The position numbers were made by a program, and so were the translations under genes. Below the pieces are notes generated by a model, which was given only the letters and a program-made list of their open reading frames with translations, ran no database searches and was not told the origin of the DNA. DNA of 64,000 nucleotides from Candidatus Nitrosopumilus sp. (GTDB taxonomy: Archaea; Thermoproteota; Nitrososphaeria; Nitrososphaerales; Nitrosopumilaceae), in the NCBI GenBank assembly GCA_028343855.1, contig JAOLZN010000006.1, forward strand, positions 1-64,000, read 5' to 3'. Shown here one piece after another: positions 9,757-20,137 of the stretch. The number at the start of each line of letters is the position of its first letter. Position 1 is the first letter of the stretch.

Positions 9757-11682
9757 TTGTCAAATTTTGAATTCATTCCTAAACCTGAACAATATCAAAA
9801 ATCCAATATTTACAAATTTATGAAAAAACACAATATTTTATCATTAGAAGAATTATCAGAAAAATCAAAAAATAATTTGGAATGGTTTTGGGAATCAGTA
9901 GAAAAAGATATTGGAATTATTTGGGATGAACCATATACAAAAACATTGGATACTTCAAACGGAATTCCATGGACAAAATGGTTTGTTGATGGAAAAACAA
10001 ATCTGTATAATTCATCAGTAGAAAAATTTACAAAAACAACCCCTGAAAAAATAGCCTATAATTTTATTTCAGAAGATGGTGTTGAAACAAAATTATCATA
10101 TTCTGAATTAAACACAAAGGTATCAAAACTTGCAAACGTTTTCAAATCTTTAGATGTGAAAAAAGGAGATGTAATTGCAATATATTTGCCAATGATTGAA
10201 GAGGCGATTGTATCAATACTTGCTGCAGCAAAAATTGGAGCTGTTCAAACTATTGTTTTTTCAGGATATAGCTCTGAATCATTAAAAACAAGATTGCAGG
10301 ATTGTCATGCAAAAATATTGTTAACTTCAGATGGATTTCATAGAAAAGGTAAGACAATATCTCAAAAGATAACTGTAGATGCAGCAATAATTGATACAGA
10401 TATTGAAAAAATTATTGTTGTTTCTTACAAAGGAATTGATAAATTTGAAAAATCAGATAAAATTCAATTTTATGATGATTTGATTTTACAACAAGATGAC
10501 ACCTGTGATACTGAGATCATGAATTCTGAAGATCCCTTGTTCATTTTGTATACGTCTGGAACTACTGGAAAACCAAAAGGAGTGGTTCATACACATGGTG
10601 GTTTTTCTGTTTTTGCAGGTCATCAGGCATCATATTTGGTGAATATGGGCCAAAATGATAGACTGTTTTGGCCTGCTGATATTGGCTGGATAACTGGTCT
10701 AGTTTGGAACGTGTATGGTCTCTTACTGGTAGGGTCTAGTGCAGTAATTTATGATGGCGCCTTAGATTTTCCAAATTCAGATAGAGTATGGGAAATATTG
10801 TCAAAATATCAAGCAACAATATTTGGAATTTCCCCAACTGCTGTAAGATTATTTAAAAAAATTAATTCAAACCCTCAAAACAAATTTTCTTTAGATTCAT
10901 TACAAAACATTCCTACAACTGGAGAACCATTAGATGAAGACTCATGGTGGTGGTTATTTGAAAATGTTGGAAATAAAAAAATTCCAATAATGAATTTGTC
11001 AGGAGGAACCGAGATTGGTGGTGCCATGTTATCGGTATTTCCTGGAATGAAGTTAAAACCATCAACTGTAGGAATTCCAGTTCCGGGAATGAATCTGGAT
11101 GTTGTTAATGATGATGGCGAATCTGTTAAGGAGGAAAACGGATATTTGGTAATTAAATCACCATGGCCTGGAATGACTAGAGGTTTGTTAAATGATGATC
11201 AAAGATACATTGAGACATACTGGTCTAAATTTGAAAACATCTGGTTTCATGGAGATTATGTCCTAAAAGATGGGGATAACTTGTGGTATATGCAAGGTAG
11301 AACTGATGATGTGATCAATGTCTCAGGTCATAGAATGAGTACTGCAGAAATTGAACATACTGTAATTTCTCATAAAAAAATATCCGATGCAGCATCCATT
11401 GCAATTCCTGATGATATAACAGGGGAAGCAATTGTGGTATTTTTTGTACCTGAAAATAAGGATGACGCAAATTTAGAAAATGAAATTATGGAGTACATTT
11501 CTAAAAAGATTGGTAAGATTGCAAAACCAAGGCTAATTATTCAATTAAGTGACCTTCCAAAAACACGAACAGGAAAAATTATGCGTAGATTATTGAAATC
11601 AAAGGTTTTGGGTAATCCTTTAGGAGATTTGTCATCACTGGAAAATCCTCACATATTAAATGAAATTCAAAAAATCAATTAA
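9757..11682 (+). CDS. AMP-forming acetyl-/acyl-CoA synthetase
   Basis: 641 aa; LYTSGTTGKPKGVVHTHGG, GRTDDVINVSGHRM, KTRTGKIMRRLLK motifs. Confidence 0.93.
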   Translation: MSNFEFIPKPEQYQKSNIYKFMKKHNILSLEELSEKSKNNLEWFWESVEKDIGIIWDEPYTKTLDTSNGIPWTKWFVDGKTNLYNSSVEKFTKTTPEKIAYNFISEDGVETKLSYSELNTKVSKLANVFKSLDVKKGDVIAIYLPMIEEAIVSILAAAKIGAVQTIVFSGYSSESLKTRLQDCHAKILLTSDGFHRKGKTISQKITVDAAIIDTDIEKIIVVSYKGIDKFEKSDKIQFYDDLILQQDDTCDTEIMNSEDPLFILYTSGTTGKPKGVVHTHGGFSVFAGHQASYLVNMGQNDRLFWPADIGWITGLVWNVYGLLLVGSSAVIYDGALDFPNSDRVWEILSKYQATIFGISPTAVRLFKKINSNPQNKFSLDSLQNIPTTGEPLDEDSWWWLFENVGNKKIPIMNLSGGTEIGGAMLSVFPGMKLKPSTVGIPVPGMNLDVVNDDGESVKEENGYLVIKSPWPGMTRGLLNDDQRYIETYWSKFENIWFHGDYVLKDGDNLWYMQGRTDDVINVSGHRMSTAEIEHTVISHKKISDAASIAIPDDITGEAIVVFFVPENKDDANLENEIMEYISKKIGKIAKPRLIIQLSDLPKTRTGKIMRRLLKSKVLGNPLGDLSSLENPHILNEIQKIN

Positions 11683-11723
11683 AAATAAAAAATCTTATAT
11701 CTTTTATTGACTAAAACTATACG

Positions 11724-11876
11724 ATGATTTCATCAACCGCCAATGAAAAGATTATCTCAGATTTTCAAAAGCAAGTGGATTCAATTAATGCACAAAAGCA
11801 ACTGGCATTTGTAGAGAAAAAAGAATTAATTTTGAAAGACAGTGATACTCTAAAACGTCCAAGCTATCATTTGTAA
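11724..11876 (+). CDS. 50 aa hypothetical protein
   Basis: MISSTANEKIISDFQKQVDSINAQKQLAFVEKKELILKDSDTLKRPSYHL; TATA-like AT-rich upstream. Confidence 0.5.
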   Translation: MISSTANEKIISDFQKQVDSINAQKQLAFVEKKELILKDSDTLKRPSYHL

Positions 11877-12018
11877 AAATTATGAGCCATATTCACACAT
11901 GACCATCACTATTGTAAAATGTGGATATTAATTCTCAGTAAGGGGTTTAGAAAATTCACCATTTGATATTTTCTATTTCACATTAACTGAATAAATCAAA
12001 CTACGATAAAATTGATTA

Positions 12019-13338
12019 TTGAAATTCATCGTTGATCAACAAGTTGAAGACATTGAGATGCCAGAAAATCTCAAATTAAATACATTTTTACAGGAATTTC
12101 ACTCAGATTGTCATAAACCTGAATGTGGTTTTGGTTTCTATGGATTTGCATTTGGACAATCACCATTTGCAGTACCAAAAATAATGCAAGAGGCATTAAT
12201 TAAAAATTCCAATAAAGGAGAATATGCAGCAGTTCCAGGAATTCCTGAATTACGAAATGCTATTTCAAAATACAATAAGCATTATTTTCACATGGATGTG
12301 GCTCCTGAACGCATCTATGTGGGTCCTGGAACTAAGGAACTAATCTTCAATCTTTTAGAAATTTTACATGGAACTGTGATTTTACCCACACCTGCATGGC
12401 TAGGATACCTACCGCAAATCAGATTTTTACAAAAAAATTATCACATGTTATCAACTAGAGCAAATAAGAAAATATCTCCCAGTGATTTACGAAAATTAGC
12501 ATTAAGATTACAAGATAGACAAAAAATCTTGATTTTAAACAATCCCAATAATCCTACAGGTTTACTGTATGATCAATTAGAATTAGAAGAAATTGCAGAT
12601 GTATGTCGAGAGCAAAATATTGTAGTAATATCTGATGAGATTTATGCTCAAACTACGTTTAATTTTTCAAAATTTGTCAGTATGGGAAAAATTTACCCTG
12701 AAGGAACTTTTGTAACAAATGGATTATCAAAATCACATGCAGCTGGAGGTTATAGATTGGGTTATGTTGTTTTTCCACAACATACAACAGAACTAAAATC
12801 ACAATTTAAAAAAATACTAGCTACAGAATATACTGCAGTATCAACTCCAATACAGCATGCAGCTGTAGCTGGATTTGAAATAAGTAAAGAAATGGATGAG
12901 TATTTTGAGATTACTCGAAACATACATCACATAATGGGAGAATATACTCATGATGTATTATTAGAAATTGATGGAGTTAAAGCAACAAAACCTGATGCAA
13001 CATTCTATCTTTTAGCTGATTTTAATGCATTTGCTACAGATTTACAAAAAGTAAAAATTTCAACATCACAAAAATTATCAGAATCCTTGATGGTTCATCC
13101 ATATCATACTGCAATAGTAGGGGGAGACAGCTTAGTTTTAGAAAGAACTGACTATAGTGCACGAATCGCATATGTGGATTATGATGGAGCTAAAGTATTT
13201 GAAAATTATAAAAATCAAAAACCGAAAACTCATTCAGAAAGAACTGAATTTGTAATGAATAATGCTCCGAAAACAGTAGGGGGAATCAAGATGATTGCAA
13301 GATTTTTTGAAGATATTAAAAATGCAAAAATTCCTTAA
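12019..13338 (+). CDS. PLP-dependent class I/II aminotransferase
   Basis: NNPNNPTGLLYDQ, ISDEIYAQTTF, NGLSKSHAAGGYRLGY. Confidence 0.9.
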   Translation: MKFIVDQQVEDIEMPENLKLNTFLQEFHSDCHKPECGFGFYGFAFGQSPFAVPKIMQEALIKNSNKGEYAAVPGIPELRNAISKYNKHYFHMDVAPERIYVGPGTKELIFNLLEILHGTVILPTPAWLGYLPQIRFLQKNYHMLSTRANKKISPSDLRKLALRLQDRQKILILNNPNNPTGLLYDQLELEEIADVCREQNIVVISDEIYAQTTFNFSKFVSMGKIYPEGTFVTNGLSKSHAAGGYRLGYVVFPQHTTELKSQFKKILATEYTAVSTPIQHAAVAGFEISKEMDEYFEITRNIHHIMGEYTHDVLLEIDGVKATKPDATFYLLADFNAFATDLQKVKISTSQKLSESLMVHPYHTAIVGGDSLVLERTDYSARIAYVDYDGAKVFENYKNQKPKTHSERTEFVMNNAPKTVGGIKMIARFFEDIKNAKIP

Positions 13339-13439
13339 TTGTTTTACATTTGTGACTAAAATTTCTGAAAAATCTTACATAAACCCAAAATCCACGATCA
13401 GATCTGTTGCAATTGAACATCTAATTAATGATTAATGAA

Positions 13440-14666
13440 TTATTTAGATCTTTTTTTGATTTGTTGAGCAACCATTGGTAAAAATGCACCCACATCAGAT
13501 ACAATTCCAAGTGCTTGCCATGTACCTCTATCCATCAATTTAGTCACTGTTGGCTGACTAATATCCACAACAATTACCTTCACGCTAGCTGGTAGCATAT
13601 TTCCAGTTGCAATAGAGTGAAGCATAGTTGAAATCATGATTACCATATCTGCTCCTTTGAGAACTTTCTTGTATTGTCTTTGAGCTTCTGCAACATCAGT
13701 AATTACATCAGGTAATGGGCCATCATCACGAATTGAACCTGCTAAAACAAACGGAATATTATTTTTCACACATTCATACATTATTCCTTTAGTCAATTTT
13801 TTAGTTTTAACCATATTTGCAATTGACCCTGCCTTGAAAACTGCATTTATGGTATCCATGTGATTTCTATGACCATGATATGCCAATGTGGCATCTTTGA
13901 CATTCATTCCCAGTGAAGTTCCAAGTGTTGCATATTCTATATCATGAACAGCTAATGCATTTCCTGCCAAAACCCCATCAATGTACCCTGATCTAATTAA
14001 TTCAGATACTGAATCATCAGCGCCAGTGTGTACAATTGCAGGACCTCCAACAATTACAATTTTTCCACCTTTCTTCTTTGTATTGTAAATATCATCAGCT
14101 ACCTGTTTTGCAATATGTTGAGTTGGTCTTTCACTAGAGCTAGAACTTCCCATGAATTCAAATACGTTAACACCCTCTCTTGGACGTTCTGGTGGAGTGA
14201 TTTTAACTCCATCTTCACCAACAATAATTTGATCAGCTTTTTTCACATCTCTTACTGGAACACAAAATGCCTTGTTTCCTTTTACGACAATACATTTGTC
14301 CATCATCATATTTTCAACTGTAACCCATTTTCCTTTGAGAAAAACTTGAGTGTGATTATTGGTAGTACTGTAAAAGTTGTCTGGCATGACATAATTTTTT
14401 GGTGATTTTTTTAATTGAATTTCTTTTTGAATTTTTGATACTGCACCTTCACGGTATATTGTTTTTAGAATTTCATCCAAATGAGATTGATCTTTACCTG
14501 TAACTGTTAATCTTGCATAGGAATGATCTTTTTTCTTTGTTCCAATATCAATTTCTTCAACATTAAACTCTCCTTTCAAATCCATAATTTTATCAAAAAT
14601 CTTTGTTAGGATGGATGAATCTATTAAATGTCCACTAACTTCAATTTCTTGGGAGAATTTACTCAT
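13440..14666 (-). CDS. LOR/SDH bifunctional domain protein (TIGR00300-type; ornithine cyclodeaminase-like)
   Basis: 408 aa; IVGGPAIVHTGADDSVSELIRSGYIDGVLAGNALAVHDIE typical of the archaeal family. Confidence 0.8.
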   Translation of the reverse strand: MSKFSQEIEVSGHLIDSSILTKIFDKIMDLKGEFNVEEIDIGTKKKDHSYARLTVTGKDQSHLDEILKTIYREGAVSKIQKEIQLKKSPKNYVMPDNFYSTTNNHTQVFLKGKWVTVENMMMDKCIVVKGNKAFCVPVRDVKKADQIIVGEDGVKITPPERPREGVNVFEFMGSSSSSERPTQHIAKQVADDIYNTKKKGGKIVIVGGPAIVHTGADDSVSELIRSGYIDGVLAGNALAVHDIEYATLGTSLGMNVKDATLAYHGHRNHMDTINAVFKAGSIANMVKTKKLTKGIMYECVKNNIPFVLAGSIRDDGPLPDVITDVAEAQRQYKKVLKGADMVIMISTMLHSIATGNMLPASVKVIVVDISQPTVTKLMDRGTWQALGIVSDVGAFLPMVAQQIKKRSK

Positions 14667-14787
14667 TTTCTTACTATTTCATAATCATAACTAAAGGTTT
14701 TACTCAAGTTTTGTTTACAAAACCCACACCTATGTCCCTTAGGTATCTTAGGTATGATTTTTCATAAATTATTCTGATTTTAAAACA

Positions 14788-15021
14788 TTATTGGTAATGC
14801 ACTTTATTATCGTTGATCTTGTCTTTGGGGGTAGTGATAGTTCTATCTGATCCTTTACAGTAATTTTTTCCCTTGAAATGCTTGTGAATTTTAATTTTAG
14901 CTATCTTAACACTATCGATTCCATATGCTCCATTGTGTTCTGATACTTCTTCACTAACAATGTGACAATTCATGGATACATTACACCACTTACACATTAT
15001 TTTCATTTTATCCTCTTTCAT
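14788..15021 (-). CDS. small CxWC / HKHFKGxxxCKGS protein
   Basis: 77 aa; IMCKWCNV...KIHKHFKGKNYCKGS; paralogue of 3199-3393. Confidence 0.7.
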   Translation of the reverse strand: MKEDKMKIMCKWCNVSMNCHIVSEEVSEHNGAYGIDSVKIAKIKIHKHFKGKNYCKGSDRTITTPKDKINDNKVHYQ

Positions 15022-15122
15022 ACTATTTGTGTAAAAATCGTGCCCTTAAGCCTATTTACCATGTCTAATTTTAAAATAATTTCTGATTTTTAAAATAAAT
15101 AATCCCTCAATTTTTTATTATT

Positions 15123-15248
15123 ATGGATAAAAGAGATATTTTGGTTTTGATTTCAATTATGTTAGGAGCTGGAATTCCTGTATCATTGATGATTTTAGTT
15201 GCTAATGGAATTATCAAATTACCATTAAGTAATCTTGGAACAAACTAA
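15123..15248 (+). CDS. 41 aa single-TM microprotein
   Basis: MDKRDILVLISIMLGAGIPVSLMILVANGIIKLPLSNLGTN; not in ORF track. Confidence 0.55.
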   Translation: MDKRDILVLISIMLGAGIPVSLMILVANGIIKLPLSNLGTN

Positions 15249-15286
15249 TCTAAAAATTATTTTTTAAATTTGAAATATGAAAAATT

Positions 15287-16102
15287 TTATTTTCTTTTTT
15301 TAATTCCAAAAATTACAATAGCTGGAACTGCAAGATACATTCCCAAATTCAATATAATTACTGAAATTCCAATACTCAAAACTTCTGACTCAGACTCTGC
15401 ATTTTCCATTAATGATAGTGTGGAAATCATTGGAGTGATTGCAAGTTTGACTGCTTCTTTGAATAGTGGATTTTCACGTTCATAATCTGCAATTGTTGGA
15501 CTAAATGAGTAATAGATATTGTTGAATGTGCTCATGAAAGCAGATCCTGATTTAGTTTGTAGTAATTGATTATCTCTTAGTTCTCTTAATTGTTGAATTT
15601 GTGGTACTAGTTCACTACCGTATGTAGCTGTTGCAATTAAACAACCACCTCCTTCATCAGTAGATTGTTCATTTGAAACTACTTCAGTTTGAGTTGTTCC
15701 ATCTTCAGACAAGGTAACAGGTTCATTAATTGTAAATGATTCTTGTACACATACATCATATTCAGGTACACAAACTTCTAGATTCCAAGTTCCATAAACC
15801 AAATCATCAGTAGAATCGATTTTATTGTCTACTATGTATGCAGGTTTACTTGTATCTATACTCCCAGGATAATTTCCAGGTGAACTATCGGGTTTTGTAG
15901 TTTTAAATGTAATTTCAGTAGATGCCGGTGCATCGCCAGTTACACGGTATCTAGTATAATCTGCATCTTCATAAATTTCTAAACTGTTAATTGTTAATTG
16001 AGTTATTTCTTCCATATCTTCTTCAGATGCATGTGCTTCTTGCACTAGAATTGTTCCAATCATGGCAACTGCCAGTATTACAATAATGAAGATATGGTTC
16101 AT
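15287..16102 (-). CDS. exported membrane-anchored protein with CFI-box-CTERM-like motif
   Basis: Signal peptide MNHIFIIVILAVAMIGTILVQEAHAS; GGCLIATATYGSELVPQIQQLRELRDNQLL; C-terminal TM ending KKRK. Confidence 0.75.
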   Translation of the reverse strand: MNHIFIIVILAVAMIGTILVQEAHASEEDMEEITQLTINSLEIYEDADYTRYRVTGDAPASTEITFKTTKPDSSPGNYPGSIDTSKPAYIVDNKIDSTDDLVYGTWNLEVCVPEYDVCVQESFTINEPVTLSEDGTTQTEVVSNEQSTDEGGGCLIATATYGSELVPQIQQLRELRDNQLLQTKSGSAFMSTFNNIYYSFSPTIADYERENPLFKEAVKLAITPMISTLSLMENAESESEVLSIGISVIILNLGMYLAVPAIVIFGIKKRK

Positions 16103-16147
16103 TTTATTTTCTAAGAATTACTTCTATTTAGATAATCATTTTTGTGC

Positions 16148-16768
16148 CTAAATTGAAGAATTTAGATGATTTATCACAAATTGATGTTTAAACAAATACA
16201 ATTCAATTGCTTCTTGATTGATTTTTTCTTTTATTGGAATATTTTTTAATTTTTTAATTATTTTTGAATACATATCGAGACATTTTTTATGATCTTCGTC
16301 TGCTTGAGAAATCATATTTTTTGGAATTTTATCCATTGATTTGTAGTATGTAATAAGAAATGAGAGTTGTTGAATTCTGTCTAAAATTAAACTGATACTA
16401 TCAAAAATAGTTTTTCCTTTTTTGCTTAGATCAAGTGGAGTATCTGAATCTATTTTGAATAAATTTGACTGAGTGGATAAATTCCTATAAAATAAAGTCA
16501 AAATTCCGTCAATTCCTTTCAAATAATTTTCCACTTGAGTATGAATTGTTAGATAATTTGTTTCCTCAATAGAATATTGAGCAGGTGTAGTTTCATCATT
16601 TATTAGAATAAATCCTAATGGTTCTGAATTTGTTTTAGTATTCTTTTTAATAATATTTATCAAATCATCATCAGTACATTTAAAAATATTTTTCATTTCA
16701 TCTAATGTTGAAGAAGTGACTTTTGTTAAATGTAGAAATATTTTTTTTTCAAGTTCAGGCTTTGTCAT
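16148..16768 (-). CDS. hypothetical protein, possible N-terminal winged helix
   Basis: 206 aa ORF, helical. Confidence 0.65.
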   Translation of the reverse strand: MTKPELEKKIFLHLTKVTSSTLDEMKNIFKCTDDDLINIIKKNTKTNSEPLGFILINDETTPAQYSIEETNYLTIHTQVENYLKGIDGILTLFYRNLSTQSNLFKIDSDTPLDLSKKGKTIFDSISLILDRIQQLSFLITYYKSMDKIPKNMISQADEDHKKCLDMYSKIIKKLKNIPIKEKINQEAIELYLFKHQFVINHLNSSI

Positions 16769-16822
16769 GTAAATACTTGAAAATCACAGGCTTTAAGGGA
16801 TACAAAAATTATTATTAAAAAT

Positions 16823-17179
16823 TTAAACTGGAAGAATTACTTTACCTTCAAATTTTTGTATATTGTCTTTCTCAAAAACTTTTTCTAAATTTTCTTTTTG
16901 GAGTTTAGTTACACCTTGAACTATAGTTTTTGAGGAACCAGTGCTATCAACTAAAGCTAGAATATATCCACTATTGTCAGTCAAAATGAATCCTGCTGAT
17001 TCGTCAACAAATGCATATAGATTCTCCTCACCCACGGGTTTCCATACATTGGATTTTGTATCAGTAAGTGCCAAAGCAGGCATTGCTTTGCCATCTGTTA
17101 GAGTATTAAGATATTCTCTAGCTTCTGCAACTCTTTTTTGACCTAATTTTAATGCCTGAAAATATTGCATATTCATCAA
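16823..17179 (-). CDS. hypothetical protein
   Basis: 118 aa ORF; 5' end overlaps the divergent ORF 17152-17544. Confidence 0.65.
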   Translation of the reverse strand: MMNMQYFQALKLGQKRVAEAREYLNTLTDGKAMPALALTDTKSNVWKPVGEENLYAFVDESAGFILTDNSGYILALVDSTGSSKTIVQGVTKLQKENLEKVFEKDNIQKFEGKVILPV

Positions 17180-17544
17180 ATTATTTGATTGTTATAAAAA
17201 CATCACAAAAGATAGTTATAGAAACTACCTTCCCAGTAGGTATATTGCCGCTAACAAACCCCGTAATTATCAAATTAAATGAAATTACAACATTTGTTCA
17301 AGATAAATCCAAATTAACAGAAGTAGAAGTTGTTGAAATTAAGAAAATTTTCAAGGAACTTGTTAAAAATGGAGAAAGATACGATGTGGATGAAATTGAA
17401 TTTTGGTTTGAAAATGAAGGAACTTGGAAAGTTAAAGAACCTAGAGTAAGAATTACTAATCTTTCAAGTTATGTTCAAGATAAACATCAGCAAACAGCAC
17501 ATCTTAGACTTATCTCTGATGATGATTGTAGTTGTGGGAATTAA
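17152..17544 (+). CDS. conserved hypothetical protein
   Basis: 130 aa; true start may be downstream of 17152. Confidence 0.65.
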   Translation: MPENIAYSSNYLIVIKTSQKIVIETTFPVGILPLTNPVIIKLNEITTFVQDKSKLTEVEVVEIKKIFKELVKNGERYDVDEIEFWFENEGTWKVKEPRVRITNLSSYVQDKHQQTAHLRLISDDDCSCGN

Positions 17545-17879
17545 ATTTTTGTTTTAATTAAAAGTCTAGAATTAGTTAATTTTTTTCTAGGTTGAAAAAC
17601 TATGTTCCCATTTGTTATAGAATAACTCTCTTTCAAACTTTCATCCTCAGGTAGAAACTCGTAAATGAATTTTCCCGATTTCAAATTATCAAGTAATTTT
17701 AATTTAAAATTATTTGTTTCATCAAGATTAATTATTTTTCTTTTATGAGATATAATTCTAGGATAAAAATCAAATTCAAATGTATCACAAATGTATTTTT
17801 TTAGATATGATTCATTATTTCTGGATTTAACCCACCATGCTGGAGAGATATCCATATAGAATTCAAATTCATCCATCAC
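17541..17879 (-). CDS. hypothetical protein
   Basis: 112 aa ORF, convergent with previous. Confidence 0.6.
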   Translation of the reverse strand: MMDEFEFYMDISPAWWVKSRNNESYLKKYICDTFEFDFYPRIISHKRKIINLDETNNFKLKLLDNLKSGKFIYEFLPEDESLKESYSITNGNIVFQPRKKLTNSRLLIKTKI

Positions 17880-17973
17880 ACTAAATGAGGATCAATAATA
17901 TTTAATAATAATTTGTTAATTTGTGAGGAATTTACCACGATAGTTTTAAGTTCATAGAAAATTTAGAATATTA

Positions 17974-18198
17974 TTGAATAATCGTCGAATTGCCTTATGT
18001 TTGATAGCTGTTTCAGCAATTATTGGAATAGTTGCCGTAAGTTCGGATAGTTTACCCCAAATATTGATCATGCCATTTTTGGCCATTAGTGGTATTGGAT
18101 TTGGTACAGGCATAGTCTTGTTGAATTACAAGGCAAAACATTCCAAACGTGATAGGAGTAAATTCAAAAGAACAAACACTAAATCTTGGGATACGTAA
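17974..18198 (+). CDS. small membrane protein
   Basis: 74 aa, two TM segments. Confidence 0.55.
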   Translation: MNNRRIALCLIAVSAIIGIVAVSSDSLPQILIMPFLAISGIGFGTGIVLLNYKAKHSKRDRSKFKRTNTKSWDT

Positions 18199-18207
18199 TG
18201 TATCATA

Positions 18208-18396
18208 TTGGATAAAGAAGATCAAAATAGATACGAAACAGTATCAATAGAATCAAAAGTTAGAGAAGGGGTTTTTCACAAAGTTGTTAAAGATTTAGAG
18301 ACTGGAAAAGCTGTTTCCTGCTCTTGTAAATGTTGGAGTAAAGGGAACAAACCTTGTTTTGGTATGAAAACAATTGGTTTTTCTGAATCTCATTAA
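18208..18396 (+). CDS. small Cys-containing hypothetical protein
   Basis: 62 aa; SCSCKCWSKGNKPCFG. Confidence 0.5.
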   Translation: MDKEDQNRYETVSIESKVREGVFHKVVKDLETGKAVSCSCKCWSKGNKPCFGMKTIGFSESH

Positions 18397-18635
18397 GTTT
18401 CTAATTGTTCCAATAATCGTCCAACGATTTTAGAATTTTCTTTCCTTTCAATTAAAATTTCATCTATTCTTTTTTTATTTTTAGATGAATCTGAAATTAT
18501 TTGGAAATATTCTTCATCTAGATCATTGTTAGTTTGGAGTCTTTTAATCACTTCAAACAATATTCCAATTACTTGCTTTTGAGCATCAATTAATTCGTCT
18601 TTTTCAGTTTCAGACATTTTTCTATTTATCTTCAA
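18393..18635 (-). CDS. small helical hypothetical protein
   Basis: 80 aa; overlaps HD gene 3' end. Confidence 0.6.
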   Translation of the reverse strand: MKINRKMSETEKDELIDAQKQVIGILFEVIKRLQTNNDLDEEYFQIISDSSKNKKRIDEILIERKENSKIVGRLLEQLET

Positions 18636-19158
18636 TAATCTTTGTAAATAATTCTTTTAATTTTGGATGAGTAATGTCTGCTTTTGCAGTCTCTAAAAAT
18701 GGAGAAATATCTTTTTTAGATAAACTTGATTTTTCATATATTTTTGCCTGTAATGCCATTTCTAACCTATCTATTTGATGGACAATTTGAGATTCACGAG
18801 ATGTTTGTTTTTGGTATTCTTTCCAAATTTCTGCATATTGTAATTTTATGGAATTAGGTAATTTTTCAATTATTTCAGAAAATGCATTATTTTCTATCTG
18901 TTCTTTTTCATCCTTACTAATTTGATCTGGTGTTAAATCACCAATTTTGGATTCAGCTAAATCATGTAATAATACCATTTTCAAAATTTTTTCAGAATTA
19001 TAATTTTCTAAATCAGATATAATCATGGCCATAATAGCCATAGAATAACTATGGTCTGCAACTGATTCTGGATGTTCTATGGATAATTTATCTATCCACC
19101 CTTGCCTAGAAATATTTTTTAAATTTGATGTATTTTTAAAAAAATCTAGAAGCGTCAT
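18622..19158 (-). CDS. HD-domain protein (YfbR/HDDC2-like)
   Basis: VADHSYSMAIMAMIISD...VLLHDLAESKIGDLTPDQIS. Confidence 0.85.
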   Translation of the reverse strand: MTLLDFFKNTSNLKNISRQGWIDKLSIEHPESVADHSYSMAIMAMIISDLENYNSEKILKMVLLHDLAESKIGDLTPDQISKDEKEQIENNAFSEIIEKLPNSIKLQYAEIWKEYQKQTSRESQIVHQIDRLEMALQAKIYEKSSLSKKDISPFLETAKADITHPKLKELFTKIIEDK

Positions 19159-19240
19159 AAATTATCATATTGTTTTAGCCTAATGAATTTTGAGTTTAAT
19201 TTTTCGAATTGTATAATAGGTAAAGAAAAATAAGTAAATT

Positions 19241-19777
19241 ATGAAAATTTATACAAAAACAGGAGATGGAGGAAATACCGGATTACAAGGAGATTTTAGA
19301 ATTGCAAAATCCCATCCACGAATTATGGCTTATGGGACAGTGGATGAAGCAAATGCCACAATTGGAGTTGTATTAACCAACACATTAGATGACGACATTA
19401 CTGAAATTTTAAGTCAGATTCAAAATGATTTATTTGTACTAGGTTCTGATTTATCAAATCAAAATCTAAACGATCTAAAAAATAGAATTTCTATAAAAAA
19501 TGTGGAAACATTAGAAGAAGCGATAGACAAATTTGAATCGGAATTACCTCCAATCACAAATTTCATTTTACCTGGAGGAAATATTGCTGCAGCACAAATA
19601 CATCAAGTTAGAACAATTGTACGTAGAGCAGAAACTTTAGTAGTAAAATTAAGTGATAAAGATGAAATTAATTCAAATTGTATCAAATACCTTAACAGAT
19701 TGTCAGATTTGATGTTTGTAATGGGTCGTTTAATCAACAAACGCAACAATGTTGAAGATATTATTTGGAAGCCGTAA
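19241..19777 (+). CDS. cob(I)yrinic acid a,c-diamide / cob(I)alamin adenosyltransferase, PduO type
   Basis: KIYTKTGDGGNTGLQGDFRIAKSHPRIMAYGTVDEANATIGV. Confidence 0.92.
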   Translation: MKIYTKTGDGGNTGLQGDFRIAKSHPRIMAYGTVDEANATIGVVLTNTLDDDITEILSQIQNDLFVLGSDLSNQNLNDLKNRISIKNVETLEEAIDKFESELPPITNFILPGGNIAAAQIHQVRTIVRRAETLVVKLSDKDEINSNCIKYLNRLSDLMFVMGRLINKRNNVEDIIWKP

Positions 19778-19820
19778 AAAGACAAACTTTAATGCCTCAT
19801 CTGAAGTATTTTTTTTTAGT

Positions 19821-19894
19821 GCCAAGGTAGCTCAGCCTGGAAGAGCACTCGGCTGAAGACCGGGCTGTCGCTTGTTCAAATCATGCCCTTGGCA
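19821..19894 (+). tRNA. tRNA-Phe (anticodon GAA)
   Basis: Cloverleaf: gccaagg/ccttggc acceptor, gctc/gagc D-stem, ctcgg-ctgaaga-ccggg anticodon arm, ttcaaat T-loop; one T:T mismatch in the T-stem; no encoded CCA. Confidence 0.93.
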
Positions 19895-19966
19895 CTCTTG
19901 TTTTACTTCAAATCATAACACAATAACCTGATCTTTTAGGCTCAATATCTCCTAGTTTATGATCTT

Positions 19967-20137
19967 ATGATTTGTAATATTTTAGGTTGTGATACTGAAT
20001 CTTATTTCAAAATACTGTATTCTCACTACCATAATTCAAAAAAACCATTTGCTAAAGAGATTATGAGAGTATGTGAAAATCATGCTAAAATGATTGCAGA
20101 TGAAGATACTAGAATACAAGTTAAGGTACTGAATTGA
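19967..20137 (+). CDS. 56 aa hypothetical protein
   Basis: MICNILGCDTESYFKILYSHYHNSKKPFAKEIMRVCENHAKMIADEDTRIQVKVLN. Confidence 0.5.
   Translation: MICNILGCDTESYFKILYSHYHNSKKPFAKEIMRVCENHAKMIADEDTRIQVKVLN

Noticed and set aside
18188-18202. gatac-gtaat-gtatc dyad between 17974-18198 and 18208-18396 as regulatory site
   Set aside because: 5-bp arms in an AT-rich background, overlapping a coding end; not distinguishable from chance.
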